A stretch of 64,000 bases of DNA from Kineococcus gynurae (GTDB taxonomy: Bacteria > Actinomycetota > Actinomycetes > Actinomycetales > Kineococcaceae): assembly GCF_050871315.1 (NCBI RefSeq), contig NZ_JBJLRE010000001.1, one strand, 5' to 3'. Made by a program: the position numbers and the translations under genes. A model generated the notes under the pieces. It had not been told where the DNA came from. It saw only the letters and a list, made by a program, of their open reading frames with translations, and ran no database searches. Shown in pieces: positions 1 through 9,337 of this stretch; position 1 is the stretch's first letter, and every line of letters begins with the position of its first letter.

Positions 1-323
1 CGGTCCCGGTGGACCGCACGACCGGTGGATCGCTGTCCTTGTCGGAGGACGACCTCGTGACGCCGTACCCGGAGCCGGCCGGTGGCTGGCGGCCGCCGGA
101 CCCGGAACGGGCCACGGACTCCGCGCTCAGCGACGTGGCCCTGCTCGGGGAGCAAGACCCCGAGGTGGGGGCGGTCCGGATCGACCAGCGCCTGCCTCCC
201 GAGGTGTGGGACGGGCCACCCGAGGAACTCGAACGGGTGGCGAACGACCCGATGCGCCTGGTGCTGAACGTGTCCTCGACCGGGGACCTCACCGCGCTGG
301 AGGCCCGGGTCAGGCAGTTGTGA
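1..323 (+). CDS. 3' end of an unidentified protein (partial at window edge)
   Basis: The reading frame is open from the left edge of the window (first full codon at base 3) and ends at TGA 321-323, so this is most likely the C-terminal part of a longer gene. The GTG at base 9 is only the first in-window start-like codon. The roughly 106 visible residues are acidic and proline-rich (for example RLPPEVWDGPPEELERV) and end in a regular helix-like tail LEARVRQL. Third codon positions are almost all G or C, as expected for real coding sequence here. I recognise no family and assign no function. Confidence 0.55.
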   Translation, partial: VPVDRTTGGSLSLSEDDLVTPYPEPAGGWRPPDPERATDSALSDVALLGEQDPEVGAVRIDQRLPPEVWDGPPEELERVANDPMRLVLNVSSTGDLTALEARVRQL

Positions 324-338
324 GGCGGGGCGTTGTGC

Positions 339-522
339 ATGTCCCGGGCGGAGTTCTCCTCGACGCAGCAGAGGCAGACGGAGCGGGAGCTGGACGCCGA
401 GGCCGGTGTGATCGGGGCCTGGGCCCACGACGTCACGGGGAGGATCCGGGGATGTCCCGACTGCCCCGGCCGATCTGCAGGAGCGCCTCGACGCGCGGTA
501 CGGGGTCGGCCGGGCAACGTAG
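339..522 (+). pseudogene. possible small gene broken by a one-base frameshift
   Basis: From ATG 339 one frame runs with strongly G/C-biased third positions up to about base 449 (MSRAEFSSTQQRQTERELDA and onward). That bias then collapses, and the neighbouring frame takes it up from base 451 (DVPTAPADLQERLDARYG) to a TAG at 520-522. Dropping one G from the four-G run at 448-451 would give one protein of about 60 residues. This is either a decayed gene or a sequencing indel; the call rests only on codon bias and the sensible joined peptide. No family is recognised. The remaining bases 523-730 show nothing I can name. Confidence 0.3.
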
Positions 523-730
523 GTCGCCGATGGATGGGGGAGGGGGCGGTCACGCTGAGGCACGGCACGGGCGAGGCTTCGTCGTCAACGCTGCGTTCAT
601 CCGCCGAGAAGGGGCTCGACGGCGCCCGATCGGGCGATGAGTGCAGCGCTGGTGACGTCCGGGGGTCCCGGGCGCCCGTGGTCGTCACGCAGGGGAGTCG
701 TCCTGGGGTACGTGGGGCGGCTGGGGAAAA

Positions 731-744
731 TTCCTTGATCACGG
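731..744 (-). repeat. dispersed intergenic motif CCGTGATCAAGGAA, copy 1
   Basis: On the minus strand this reads CCGTGATCAAGGAA and is preceded by a C-rich tract (plus-strand agggtggggt). The same motif with the same C-rich side occurs at 14179-14192 and 43592-43605, always between genes. Confidence 0.6.
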
Positions 745-771
745 AAGGGAAGGGTGGGGTCTGGCGGTGAG

Positions 772-800
772 CGTTCGCGCGCGCCTATGATCGTTCGCGC
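772..800 (+). promoter_or_regulatory. candidate fucosidase promoter flanked by 9-base direct repeats
   Basis: A good -10 hexamer, TATGAT (786-791), sits between two direct copies of CGTTCGCGC (772-780 and 792-800). The repeats could be half-sites for a regulator of the fucosidase gene that starts at 850. No clear -35 box is visible. No regulator gene is adjacent, so the binding protein is unknown. Confidence 0.4.
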
Positions 801-849
801 AACGGCCCGACGGGCCGGGGCCCGCCGACGCCAGGGATGTGCGCTGACC

Positions 850-2202
850 ATGTTCGACCCGTCCGCCCGCCGCCCGGCCGCCTACGAGCGGTTCGTGCAC
901 GAGACACCCGCCTGGTTCACCGACGCGAAGTTCGGGATCTTCGTGCACTGGGGGCCGTACTCGGTGCCGGCCTGGGCGGAACCGCTGGGGGAGCACGGGA
1001 CGCAGCACGACGACTGGTTCCTCCGCAACCCCTACGCGGAGTGGTACTACAACACCATCCGGATCCCGGGTTCGCCCGCGTCGGTGCACCAGCGGGAGGT
1101 CTGGGGTGACGCGCCCTACGACGACTTCCTCGACCGCTGGCGGGCGGAGGCGTTCGACGCCGACGCGATGATCGCCCTGTTCGCCCGGGCCGGGGCCCGC
1201 TACGTCGTCCCGACGACCAAGCACCACGACGGGGTCACCCTCTGGGAGGCCCCGGGGACGGGGACCCGCAACACCGTCCACCGCGGACCGCGCCGGGACC
1301 TGGTGGCCGAGTTCGAGCGCGCGGCGCGGGCGGCGGGGCTGCGGTTCGGGGTCTACTACTCGGGCGGTTTCGACTGGCACGCCGCGGACACCGGGCCGAT
1401 CTGGGACGCCGACGACGACTCCGGCGCCCGTCCCCTCGACGCGGAGTACGCCGCCTACGCCAAGGCCCACGTCCTCGATCTCGTGCAGCGGTACGGCCCC
1501 GACGTCCTGTGGGGCGACATCGACTGGCCCGACGCCGGCAAGCCCGAGGGGCCCGACAGTTTCCTGCACGTCCTCGACGCCTTCTACGCCCGCAACCCCG
1601 AGGGGGTCGTGAACGACCGGTTCGGGGCGACCCACTGGGACTTCCGCACCAGCGAGTACCAGGCCGGGACCGACCTGGAGGACGACGGCGCCTGGGAGAA
1701 CTGCCGCGGGGTGGGGTTGTCCTTCGGGTACAACCAGCGCGAGGACGACCTCGACGTCTCGCTGACCGGGGAGGCCGCGGTCCGGCACCTGGTGGACGTC
1801 GTCTCCCGGGGAGGGAACTTCCTGCTGAACATCGGGCCCGACGCCGCCGGACGGATCCCGCGCGTGCAGCGCGAGTGCCTCGAGGGACTGGCCGCGTGGA
1901 TGGGCCCGCACGCCGCGGCCGTCCACGGCACCCGGCCGGTCCCCGCCGAGATCGCGCGGCCGCAGGACGAGCCCTGGGTCCGGTGGACCGCGAGCCCGGA
2001 CGGGCGCCACGTGAACGCGATGGTCGACGCCGACGGGACGGTGACCCTGACCGGGCTGACCGGGCGGGTCGACGTCGCCGGTGCGCAGCTGCTCGACGGT
2101 CGTCCGGTCCCGGTCTCGAAGGGCGGGGCGGGGCAGATCGAGCTGCAGCTGCCCGGGCGGGACGTCCCGGGTCCTGCGGTGGTGCGCTTCCCGCTGGTCT
2201 GA
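850..2202 (+). CDS. alpha-L-fucosidase (GH29)
   Basis: The 450-residue protein is a glycoside hydrolase family 29 enzyme expected to release terminal L-fucose from glycans with retention of configuration. Near the N-terminus is the family signature KFGIFVHWGPYSVPAW. The substrate-pocket segment TTKHHDGVTLWEAP follows, then VLWGDIDWP, where Asp223 fits the catalytic nucleophile of the family. Further on is LLNIGPDAAGRIP, typical of the end of the TIM barrel, and a short beta domain closes the protein. No signal peptide is visible, so it is probably cytoplasmic and acts on imported oligosaccharides. The ATG at 850 is chosen because the homologous sequence begins there; upstream in-frame codons are poorly conserved in character. 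It stands alone. A 13-base direct duplication (2201-2226) begins inside the stop codon. Confidence 0.9.
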   Translation: MFDPSARRPAAYERFVHETPAWFTDAKFGIFVHWGPYSVPAWAEPLGEHGTQHDDWFLRNPYAEWYYNTIRIPGSPASVHQREVWGDAPYDDFLDRWRAEAFDADAMIALFARAGARYVVPTTKHHDGVTLWEAPGTGTRNTVHRGPRRDLVAEFERAARAAGLRFGVYYSGGFDWHAADTGPIWDADDDSGARPLDAEYAAYAKAHVLDLVQRYGPDVLWGDIDWPDAGKPEGPDSFLHVLDAFYARNPEGVVNDRFGATHWDFRTSEYQAGTDLEDDGAWENCRGVGLSFGYNQREDDLDVSLTGEAAVRHLVDVVSRGGNFLLNIGPDAAGRIPRVQRECLEGLAAWMGPHAAAVHGTRPVPAEIARPQDEPWVRWTASPDGRHVNAMVDADGTVTLTGLTGRVDVAGAQLLDGRPVPVSKGGAGQIELQLPGRDVPGPAVVRFPLV

Positions 2203-2239
2203 CCTGCCCCTCCGACCTGCCCCTCCGACCTGCTGCCGG

Positions 2240-2893
2240 TCAGCGCAGCCGGGCCAGCCGCGCGACCAGCCCGTCGACGAGGGCGTCGAGGCCCAGCTCG
2301 AACGCGGACCGGGCCGGGTCGTGGGCGTCGCGCGCGCGGACGCCGGCGCTGAACTCCGGGGCGCGGGCGGTGGCGTCCGCGCCCAGGTCGAAGATGTCGG
2401 CCGGGGCCGAGGCGTCGAGGGCCGAGCCCAGGACGAAGGACTCCACCGCGACGATCACGTCGACCACGGCCGCCTGCGGCCACCCGCCGGCGCGCAGCCC
2501 GGCCCCGACCGCCTCGTACATGGCCACGGTGTGCGGCGCCCCGTCGACCGGGGTCACCGCGATCAGCGGGACCAGCGGGGGGTGGCGTGCGTAGACGTCG
2601 CGGTAGGAGCGCGCCCACGCGCGCAGGGCCTCGGGCCAGGGGGCGGTGGCGAAGCCGCCCGCGTCGACCGAGGCGTTGACGTAGTCCTGGACCAGTTGCA
2701 GCAGAACGGCCTTCGTCGGGACGTGGTTGTACAGCGCCGACGGGGCCACGTGCAGGTGCGCGGCCAGGGCCGCCATCGTCAGCGCCCGGTGACCCTTGGT
2801 CTGCACCAGCGTGACGGCCGCCCGGGTGATCTTGGCCGGGGACAGGACCGGGGTGCTGGGGCGGCCGCGGGGGCGGGTCGCGTCGACGGTCAT
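2240..2893 (-). CDS. TetR/AcrR family transcriptional regulator
   Basis: A 217-residue repressor-type protein with an N-terminal TetR helix-turn-helix. ITRAAVTLVQTKGHRALTMA leads into LAAHLHVAPSALYNHVPTKA, whose LYNHV matches the family's LYxHF recognition helix. The remainder is an all-helical ligand-binding domain resembling TetR_C, rich in Ala, Asp and Val. The ATG at 2893 is preferred over an upstream in-frame ATG at 2959 because it lies just before the conserved DNA-binding domain. The gene is divergent from the amine oxidase operon, with 90 bases between starts, and a short dyad in that gap suits autoregulation and control of the operon. The ligand is unknown; an amine is a reasonable inference from the neighbours. 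Confidence 0.85.
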   Translation of the reverse strand: MTVDATRPRGRPSTPVLSPAKITRAAVTLVQTKGHRALTMAALAAHLHVAPSALYNHVPTKAVLLQLVQDYVNASVDAGGFATAPWPEALRAWARSYRDVYARHPPLVPLIAVTPVDGAPHTVAMYEAVGAGLRAGGWPQAAVVDVIVAVESFVLGSALDASAPADIFDLGADATARAPEFSAGVRARDAHDPARSAFELGLDALVDGLVARLARLR

Positions 2894-2949
2894 GGTCCCC
2901 ATCCTGACCCACGCCAGGGGCTTGACGGGAACGACGCGCAGGAGGTTAA

Positions 2950-2962
2950 TGAAGGCCATTCA
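2950..2962. promoter_or_regulatory. candidate TetR operator in divergent intergenic region
   Basis: The interrupted palindrome TGAAGGCCATTCA (arms TGAA/TTCA) lies in the 90-base gap between the TetR gene and the amine oxidase gene. It sits in a locally AT-richer stretch. The arms are short, so this is suggestive only. Confidence 0.35.
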
Positions 2963-2983
2963 CTTCGATCAGAGAGGCTTGTC

Positions 2984-4375
2984 GTGAGGCAGCAGCAGCA
3001 GGTGGACGTCGCGATCGTCGGGGCCGGACCGGCCGGGTTGGCCGCCGCGCGGCGGCTGCGCCGGGCCGGGCGGACGGTCGCGGTCCTGGAGGCGCGCGAC
3101 CGCGTCGGCGGACGCACCTGGACCGACGTCGTCGACGGGGCGCGGCTCGAGATCGGCGGGCAGTGGGTGTCCCCGGACCAGACGGAGCTCCTCGGGCTGG
3201 TGGACGAGCTCGGGATGCAGACCTTCCCGCGCTACCGCGAGGGCTCCTCGGTGCACATCTCCCGCGAGGGCGTCCGGACGGAGTTCACGGGTGACCTCCC
3301 GGTGGGGGAGAAGACCGCGCTGGAGATCGAGCGGTTGACCGAGCTGCTGGACCGGCTGGCCGCCGAGATCGGGCCCGCCGAACCCTGGGCCGACCCCCGG
3401 GCGCGCGAGCTCGACACCATCTCCTTCCACGGCTGGCTGCGGCAGCAGTCCGACGACGAGGAGGCCTGCGACAGCGTCGGGCTGTTCGTCGCCGGCGGGA
3501 TGCTGACCAAACCCGCCCACTCGTTCTCGGCCCTGCAGGCCGTGCTCATGGCCGCCTCGGCCGGTGCCTTCAGCCACCTCACCGACGACCACTTCATCCT
3601 GGATCGCCGGATCCTCGGCGGGATGCAGTCGGTGTCGGAGGCGATGGCGGCCGAGATCGGGGTCGAGAACATCCACCTCGGTACGCCCGTCCGGGCGATC
3701 CGCCGGACCGGTGGGGGCGACGGACCCGGGGTCGTCGTGGAGTCCGACCGCCTCGACGTGACGGCCGAACGGGTGATCGTCGCCGTCCCGCCGAACCTCT
3801 ACACCCGGATCTCCTTCGACCCGCCGCTGCCGCGCCGTCAGCACCAGATGCACCAGCACCTCTCGCTGGGCCTGGTCATCAAGGTCCACGCCGTCTACCC
3901 GACCCCGTTCTGGCGGGCGAAGGGGCTGTCCGGCAGCGGGTTCAGCGCCGGCCGCCTGGTCCAGGAGGTCTACGACAACACCGGGCGGAACCCCGACGGC
4001 AGCGAGGAGGAACGCGGCACCCTGGTCGCGTTCGTGCCCGACGAGAAGGCCGACGCCGCCTTCGCCCTGCCCGACGCCGAACGCCGGGCCGCGGTGCTGT
4101 CCTGCATCGCGGAGTTCCTGGGCGAGGAGGCGCTGACCCCGGACGTGTACTACGAGTCCGACTGGGGTTCGGAGGAATGGACCCGCGGGGCCTACGCCGC
4201 GAGTTTCGACCTCGGCGGCCTCTCGCGCTACGGGGCCGATCAGCGCCGCCCGGTCGGCCCGATCCACTGGGCCTGTTCCGACCTGGCTGCGGAGGGTTAC
4301 CAGCATGTCGATGGGGCGTTGCGCAGCGGGCACGCCGCCGCATCGGACATCCTGAGCGCATGGCAGATCTCGTGA
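2984..4375 (+). CDS. FAD-dependent flavin amine oxidase
   Basis: A 463-residue flavin monoamine oxidase family protein, predicted to oxidise a primary amine to an aldehyde with release of ammonia and hydrogen peroxide. The N-terminal Rossmann FAD site VAIVGAGPAGLAAARRL is followed by the family motif VLEARDRVGGRTWT. The C-terminal segment has the flavin- and substrate-cage pattern WGSEEWTRGAY and HVDGALRSGHAAASDIL. The length is that expected for monoamine/putrescine oxidases. The start is GTG 2984 with a purine-rich AGAGAGG upstream. Its 3' end overlaps the stress-protein gene by 16 bases, and a permease follows, suggesting an amine uptake and oxidation operon. Whether the substrate is putrescine, tyramine or another amine cannot be read from the sequence. 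Confidence 0.85.
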   Translation: MRQQQQVDVAIVGAGPAGLAAARRLRRAGRTVAVLEARDRVGGRTWTDVVDGARLEIGGQWVSPDQTELLGLVDELGMQTFPRYREGSSVHISREGVRTEFTGDLPVGEKTALEIERLTELLDRLAAEIGPAEPWADPRARELDTISFHGWLRQQSDDEEACDSVGLFVAGGMLTKPAHSFSALQAVLMAASAGAFSHLTDDHFILDRRILGGMQSVSEAMAAEIGVENIHLGTPVRAIRRTGGGDGPGVVVESDRLDVTAERVIVAVPPNLYTRISFDPPLPRRQHQMHQHLSLGLVIKVHAVYPTPFWRAKGLSGSGFSAGRLVQEVYDNTGRNPDGSEEERGTLVAFVPDEKADAAFALPDAERRAAVLSCIAEFLGEEALTPDVYYESDWGSEEWTRGAYAASFDLGGLSRYGADQRRPVGPIHWACSDLAAEGYQHVDGALRSGHAAASDILSAWQIS

Positions 4376-5223
4376 GTCCGGCACCGGCCGACGACGGTCC
4401 CTCGATCCGCTCCTACGTCGTCGCGCACGACGGCGGGGAACGCGGCCGCGACGCGCTCGCCCTGGGGGCCGTGCTGTCCCGGTCGCTGGCGGTCGAGCTG
4501 GAGGTCGTCTTCGTCGTCCGGACCGACGACCCGTTCGCCGGTCCCTACCCGCCCGTGGGGGACGTGACCGGGTTGGTGGCCGAGACCGGCCAGGAGTTCC
4601 TCGACGAGGAACTCGCCGCTCTGCCCGGTGACGTCGTCGCCCGCTCCCACGTCCGGACCGCGGAGTCCGTGCCCGAGGGGCTGCTCGCCGCGGTCGAGGA
4701 GTTCGGCGCGGCGGCCGTGGTCGTCGGGGCCGGCGGGCGCAACCCGCTCGGGGTCGGTCCGGTCGCCCGGGCCCTGCTGCACAGTTCCCCGGTGCCGGTC
4801 GTGCTCGCCGCCGAGACCCCCGGAGTCGAACGGATCGACACCCTCTACGTCGCCCTCGGTACCCGCCCCGGGGCGGAGGCCGTGCTGGCCGAGGCCCAGG
4901 AGGGGGCCGACCGCGCCGGGCTGCCGCTGCACGTCGTCAGCCTCCTGGACCTCGACGGGCGGGCCGAGGAGGGGGGATCATCCCGTCAGCGCGTGGAGGA
5001 GCTCCTCGCCGGTCTGACGGATGCCAGCATCCACGTGGGAGAGGGGACGAGCATGGCCGAAGCGGTGGCCTCCATCGACTGGGAGCCGGGCGGTCTGCTG
5101 CTCGTCGGTTCCTCCCGGCTGGCCCGCGGGCGGCAGACGTTCCTCGGGCCGACCGCGGCCCGGATGATCCGTCACGTCCCCGTGCCGGTCGTCGTCGTCC
5201 CGCGGGCGGAGGTGGCCCGATGA
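4360..5223 (+). CDS. tandem universal stress protein (UspA)
   Basis: A 287-residue protein made of two UspA domains (about residues 15-150 and 155-287). The first opens with IRSYVVAHDGGERGRDAL and ends with the ATP-site signature VVVGAGGRNPLGVGPVARA. The second ends with LLLVGSSRLARGRQTFLGPT, again fitting the G-2x-G-9x-G(S/T) nucleotide motif. Tandem Usp proteins bind ATP in the cytosol and modulate stress or transport. The ATG at 4360 lies inside the amine oxidase gene (16-base overlap), and the stop overlaps the permease start in an ATGA, so all three genes look translationally coupled. Usp domains are known partners of APC-type permeases, so regulation of the downstream carrier is a fair inference. 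Confidence 0.85.
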   Translation: MADLVSPAPADDGPSIRSYVVAHDGGERGRDALALGAVLSRSLAVELEVVFVVRTDDPFAGPYPPVGDVTGLVAETGQEFLDEELAALPGDVVARSHVRTAESVPEGLLAAVEEFGAAAVVVGAGGRNPLGVGPVARALLHSSPVPVVLAAETPGVERIDTLYVALGTRPGAEAVLAEAQEGADRAGLPLHVVSLLDLDGRAEEGGSSRQRVEELLAGLTDASIHVGEGTSMAEAVASIDWEPGGLLLVGSSRLARGRQTFLGPTAARMIRHVPVPVVVVPRAEVAR

Positions 5224-6719
5224 GCGCCGACGTCGGGGTCGTCCAGGAATCCAAGGGTCTCGGCAAGGGTCAGGTCGGGCTGCTCGGGGCGGTGGTCATC
5301 GGGGTCTCGACGATCGCCCCGGCCTACACCCTCACCGGGGCGCTCGGGCCGACCGCCTCGGCGGTGGGGATCCACCTGCCGGCGATCTTCCTGGTCGGGT
5401 TCATCCCCATGCTGCTGGTGGCCCTCGGCTACCGGGCGCTCAACGCGGCCATGCCGGACTCGGGCACCACCTTCACCTGGGGTTCGCGGGCGTTCGGCCC
5501 GTGGCTCGGCTGGATGGGCGGCTGGGGGCTGCTGGCCGCGACGATCCTCGTGCTCTCGAACCTCGCCGGGATCGCGGTGGACTTCTTCTTCCTGCTGCTG
5601 GCCCAGATCACCGGGAACGACGGCATCGCCGACCTGACCCGCAACGTCCCGATCAACATCGTCACCTGCCTGCTGTTCATGGCCGGCGCCTGCTGGATCG
5701 CCTACCGCGGGCTGGAGGCGACCAAGCTGGTGCAGTACGTGCTGGTCGCCTTCCAGCTCGTCGTGCTGGTCTGGTTCTCCGTCGCCGCGTTCGTGCACGT
5801 GTCCGACGGGACCGCGCCCGCCGGGCTGGCCATCAGCCCGGAGTGGTTCAACCCCTTCGGGGTCGAGTCGTTCTCGGCGTTCGCGGCCGGGGTCTCGCTC
5901 TCGGTGTTCATCTACTGGGGCTGGGACGTCGTCCTGACCCTCTCGGAGGAGACCGAGGGTTCCTCCACGACCCCGGGACGGGCGGCAACGCTCACCATCG
6001 GGGTCATCGTGACCCTGTACCTGCTCGTGGCGATCTCGTTGCTGAGTTTCTCCGGGGTGGGTGACGGGCCCCTGGGGATGGGCAACGCCGACATCCAGGA
6101 GAACATCTTCGTCTCGCTGGCCGGTCCGGTCATGGGGCCGATGGCCATCCTGCTCTCGCTCGCCGTGCTCTCCAGCTCGGCGGCGTCGCTGCAGTCGACG
6201 ATCATCTCCCCGGCCCGCACTCTGCTGGCGATGGGCCACTACGGCGCCCTGGACAAGCGGTTCGCCCGCATCTCGCCCAAGCACCAGTCGCCCGGTTACG
6301 CGACCATCGCCTCGGCGGTCATCGCCTCGGTCTTCTACGCGGTCATGCGGGTGGTCAGCGAGGACGTCCTCTGGGACACCATCACCGCGCTCGGGATGAT
6401 GGTCTGCTTCTACTACGGGATCACCGCGTTCGCCTGCGTCTGGTACTTCCGGCGCCAGGCCACGACCAGCGTGCGGAAATTCCTCGAACTCGGGTTGGCG
6501 CCCGCGGTCGGCGGAGCGCTGCTGCTGGTGTTCTTCGTCCAGACCGCGGTCGACTCGATGTCGCCGGACTACGGGTCGGGGTCGCAGATCGGCGGGATCG
6601 GACTGGTGTTCATCCTCGGCATCGGGGTGCTCGCGCTCGGTCTCGTGGTGATGGCGGTCCAGTACGCGATCCGGCCGGCGTTCTTCCGCGGCGAGACCCT
6701 GCCGAAGACCGTCGCCTGA
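5220..6719 (+). CDS. APC superfamily amino acid/polyamine permease
   Basis: A 499-residue membrane carrier of the amino acid-polyamine-organocation superfamily. The first membrane helix carries the substrate-binding signature VVIGVSTIAPAYTLTGALGP. About twelve hydrophobic segments are visible, and the motif IYWGWDVVLTLSEETEGSS fits the helix 6 break with its conserved acidic residues. It should bring an amino acid or polyamine into the cell by proton or sodium symport. It is the last gene of the operon with the amine oxidase and the Usp protein (ATGA overlap at 5220), so it probably imports the oxidase's substrate or a precursor. The specific substrate is not determinable. Confidence 0.88.
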   Translation: MSADVGVVQESKGLGKGQVGLLGAVVIGVSTIAPAYTLTGALGPTASAVGIHLPAIFLVGFIPMLLVALGYRALNAAMPDSGTTFTWGSRAFGPWLGWMGGWGLLAATILVLSNLAGIAVDFFFLLLAQITGNDGIADLTRNVPINIVTCLLFMAGACWIAYRGLEATKLVQYVLVAFQLVVLVWFSVAAFVHVSDGTAPAGLAISPEWFNPFGVESFSAFAAGVSLSVFIYWGWDVVLTLSEETEGSSTTPGRAATLTIGVIVTLYLLVAISLLSFSGVGDGPLGMGNADIQENIFVSLAGPVMGPMAILLSLAVLSSSAASLQSTIISPARTLLAMGHYGALDKRFARISPKHQSPGYATIASAVIASVFYAVMRVVSEDVLWDTITALGMMVCFYYGITAFACVWYFRRQATTSVRKFLELGLAPAVGGALLLVFFVQTAVDSMSPDYGSGSQIGGIGLVFILGIGVLALGLVVMAVQYAIRPAFFRGETLPKTVA

Positions 6720-6725
6720 GGTTCC

Positions 6726-6773
6726 CGCGGGCCGGGGTTCAGCGCGCCAGGACGACCTGGACCCCGGCCCGCG
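6726..6773. terminator. hairpin between convergent permease and DeoR genes
   Basis: A perfect 13-base inverted repeat, CGCGGGCCGGGGT (6726-6738) and its complement (6761-6773), is separated by 22 bases. It begins just after the permease stop and overlaps the 3' end of the DeoR gene. No T-run follows, as is common in high-GC actinobacteria. It may terminate the permease operon. Confidence 0.4.
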
Positions 6774-7394
6774 CGAACGCCGTCGTCAGGGGGCGCGGCA
6801 GCACGGCGTCGGTGATGAACACGTCGATCTCCTTGGCCGTGCAGACGTGCGCGAAACCGGTCCGGTCGAGCTTGGAGGAGTCGGCCAGCACCACCACGGT
6901 GCGACCCGCGTCGACCATCTCGCGCAGCAGCTGGGCCTCGCGCAGGTTGCTGACCCCGAAGACCCCGTCGAGGGAGACGGTGCTCACCCCGACGATCGCG
7001 AGATCGGCCGAGACGGCCAGGCTGGTCCGGCCCTGGGCGTCGGGGAACCGCAGGCGACCGACCGTCGCGAGCGAGCGCATGCGGGTGGAACCACCCACGA
7101 CGTAGACGCCGCGGGCCACCCCCTCGGGCAGGGCCGGCGGGATCATCAGGTTGTTGGTGACGATCGTGAGGTCGCGACGGTCGGTCAGGTGGTTGACCAC
7201 CGCCAGCGTCGTCGTCCCGCCGTTGAGCACGACCGTCTGCCCGTCGCGGACGTACCCGGCCGCCCGCGCCGCGATGCGCGCCTTGGCGTCGGGATGGTCG
7301 GCCATCCGCACCGCGAGCGGGTTCTCGTGCCGGGCCAGGGTCCCGGTGGGGACCGCGCCGCCGTGGGTGCGGGTCAGCGACCCCTCCCGGGCCA
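6739..7394 (-). pseudogene. DeoR-family regulator, N-terminal part missing (cut at poly-G block)
   Basis: The visible protein (about 218 residues) is the effector-binding domain of a DeoR/GlpR-type sugar-metabolism repressor. HGGAVPTGTLARHENPLAVR links into the sugar-isomerase-like fold, with VVLNGGTTTLAVVNHL and LTIVTNNLMIPPAL, then FGVSNLREAQLLREMV and VLADSSKLDRTGFAHV. The winged-helix DNA-binding domain of about 50 residues, normally first, is absent. Going upstream on the minus strand the sequence runs straight into a poly-C (plus-strand poly-G) block. I regard the loss as an assembly fault rather than a genuine truncation. DeoR regulators usually sense phosphorylated sugars and sit beside sugar catabolic genes; no such neighbours remain visible. 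Confidence 0.75.
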
Positions 7395-8353
<959 letters not shown>

Positions 8354-8364
8354 CCCCCTCTCCC

Positions 8365-8403
8365 ACCGCGCCCCGGGATCCGTCGTGGATCTCGGGGCGC
8401 GGT
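8365..8403 (+). terminator. hairpin terminator after sucB
   Basis: A 17-base stem (8365-8381 with 8387-8403, one G-T wobble) closes a 5-base loop 11 bases after the sucB stop. It is a strong intrinsic-type hairpin, without a U-tract. Confidence 0.7.
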
Positions 8404-8431
8404 GCGTCGCGGGCCGTGTGAGGGTGCCTGC

Positions 8432-9328
8432 GTGCGCATCGTCATCAGCGGCGCCGGCGGGCTCGTCGGTCGTCACCTCGTCCCCCACCTGCGTGGTCGC
8501 GGCCACACCGTCCTCACCCTCGTCCGGCGCCCGGAACGCTCGCCCGAGGAGATCCGCTGGGACCCGGCCACGGGTGACCTGGACCCCCGTCGGCTCGCGG
8601 GCGTGGACGCGGCGGTCAACCTGTCCGGCGCCGGCGTCGGGGACAAGCGGTGGACCGACGCCTACAAGCGCGAGATCCTCGCCTCCCGCGTCGACTCGAC
8701 CCGGACCCTGGTCTCGGCGCTGCTGGCCCAACCGGAGCCGCCGCGCGTGCTCGTCAACGCCTCGGCCATCGGGGCCTACGGCGAGGGCGGTGACGCGGTC
8801 CTCGACGAGGACGCCCCCTGGGGGGAGGACTTCCTCGCGGGGGTCGTGCGGCGGTGGGAGGCGGCGACCGCGCCGGCCGAGGCCGCCGGGATCCGGGTGG
8901 CGCTCGCCCGCACGGGCCTGCTGGCCGATCCCGACGGCGGTGCCTTCGGCCGGCTGCTCCCGCTGTTCAAGGTGGGCCTGGGTGGCCGTCTCGGTGACGG
9001 GCGGGCCTGGTGGAGCCTGATCTCGCGACCCGACGAGCTCGCCGCGCTGACCCACCTGGTCGAGGGCGACCTGGCCGGCCCGGTGAACCTGGTCTGCCCG
9101 GCCCCCGCCCACAACGCGATGGTGACGCGCTCGCTCGGGGCCGCCCTGAACCGCCCCACGGTCCTGGCCGTCCCGGGGCCCGCCCTGAAACTCGCGCTCG
9201 GTGAGTTCGCCGAGACCGTGCTGGCCAGCCAGCGGGTGGTCCCCGCGCGGTTGCTCGCCGACGGGTTCACCTTCACCCACGCCGACTCCGCGGCGGTCAC
9301 GGGCTGGTTGGCCCGGGCCGCGGCCTGA
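8432..9328 (+). CDS. TIGR01777 family NAD-dependent epimerase (SDR39U1-like)
   Basis: A 298-residue extended short-chain dehydrogenase. The nucleotide site is RIVISGAGGLVGRHLVPHL at the N-terminus, followed by the subfamily hallmark VNLSGAGVGDKRWTDAYK and the ASAIGAYG strand. The C-terminal DUF1731-like region (ALNRPTVLAVPGPALKLALG) and FAETVLASQRVVPARLLADG are typical of TIGR01777 proteins. The reaction of these proteins is unknown, although a sugar nucleotide or cell-division role has been proposed for relatives. GTG 8432 is chosen because the beta strand of the Rossmann fold starts immediately after it. It lies between sucB and lipB as in other actinobacteria (M. tuberculosis Rv2216), here separated from lipB by three inserted genes. 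Confidence 0.85.
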   Translation: MRIVISGAGGLVGRHLVPHLRGRGHTVLTLVRRPERSPEEIRWDPATGDLDPRRLAGVDAAVNLSGAGVGDKRWTDAYKREILASRVDSTRTLVSALLAQPEPPRVLVNASAIGAYGEGGDAVLDEDAPWGEDFLAGVVRRWEAATAPAEAAGIRVALARTGLLADPDGGAFGRLLPLFKVGLGGRLGDGRAWWSLISRPDELAALTHLVEGDLAGPVNLVCPAPAHNAMVTRSLGAALNRPTVLAVPGPALKLALGEFAETVLASQRVVPARLLADGFTFTHADSAAVTGWLARAAA

Positions 9329-9337
9329 GCGCCGGGC

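Noticed and set aside
5172..6284. Long minus-strand frame opposite the APC permease (and many like it opposite other genes)
   Set aside because: Low-complexity Arg/Gly/Asp/His-rich translation typical of antisense frames in very GC-rich DNA; the plus strand has a clear gene.
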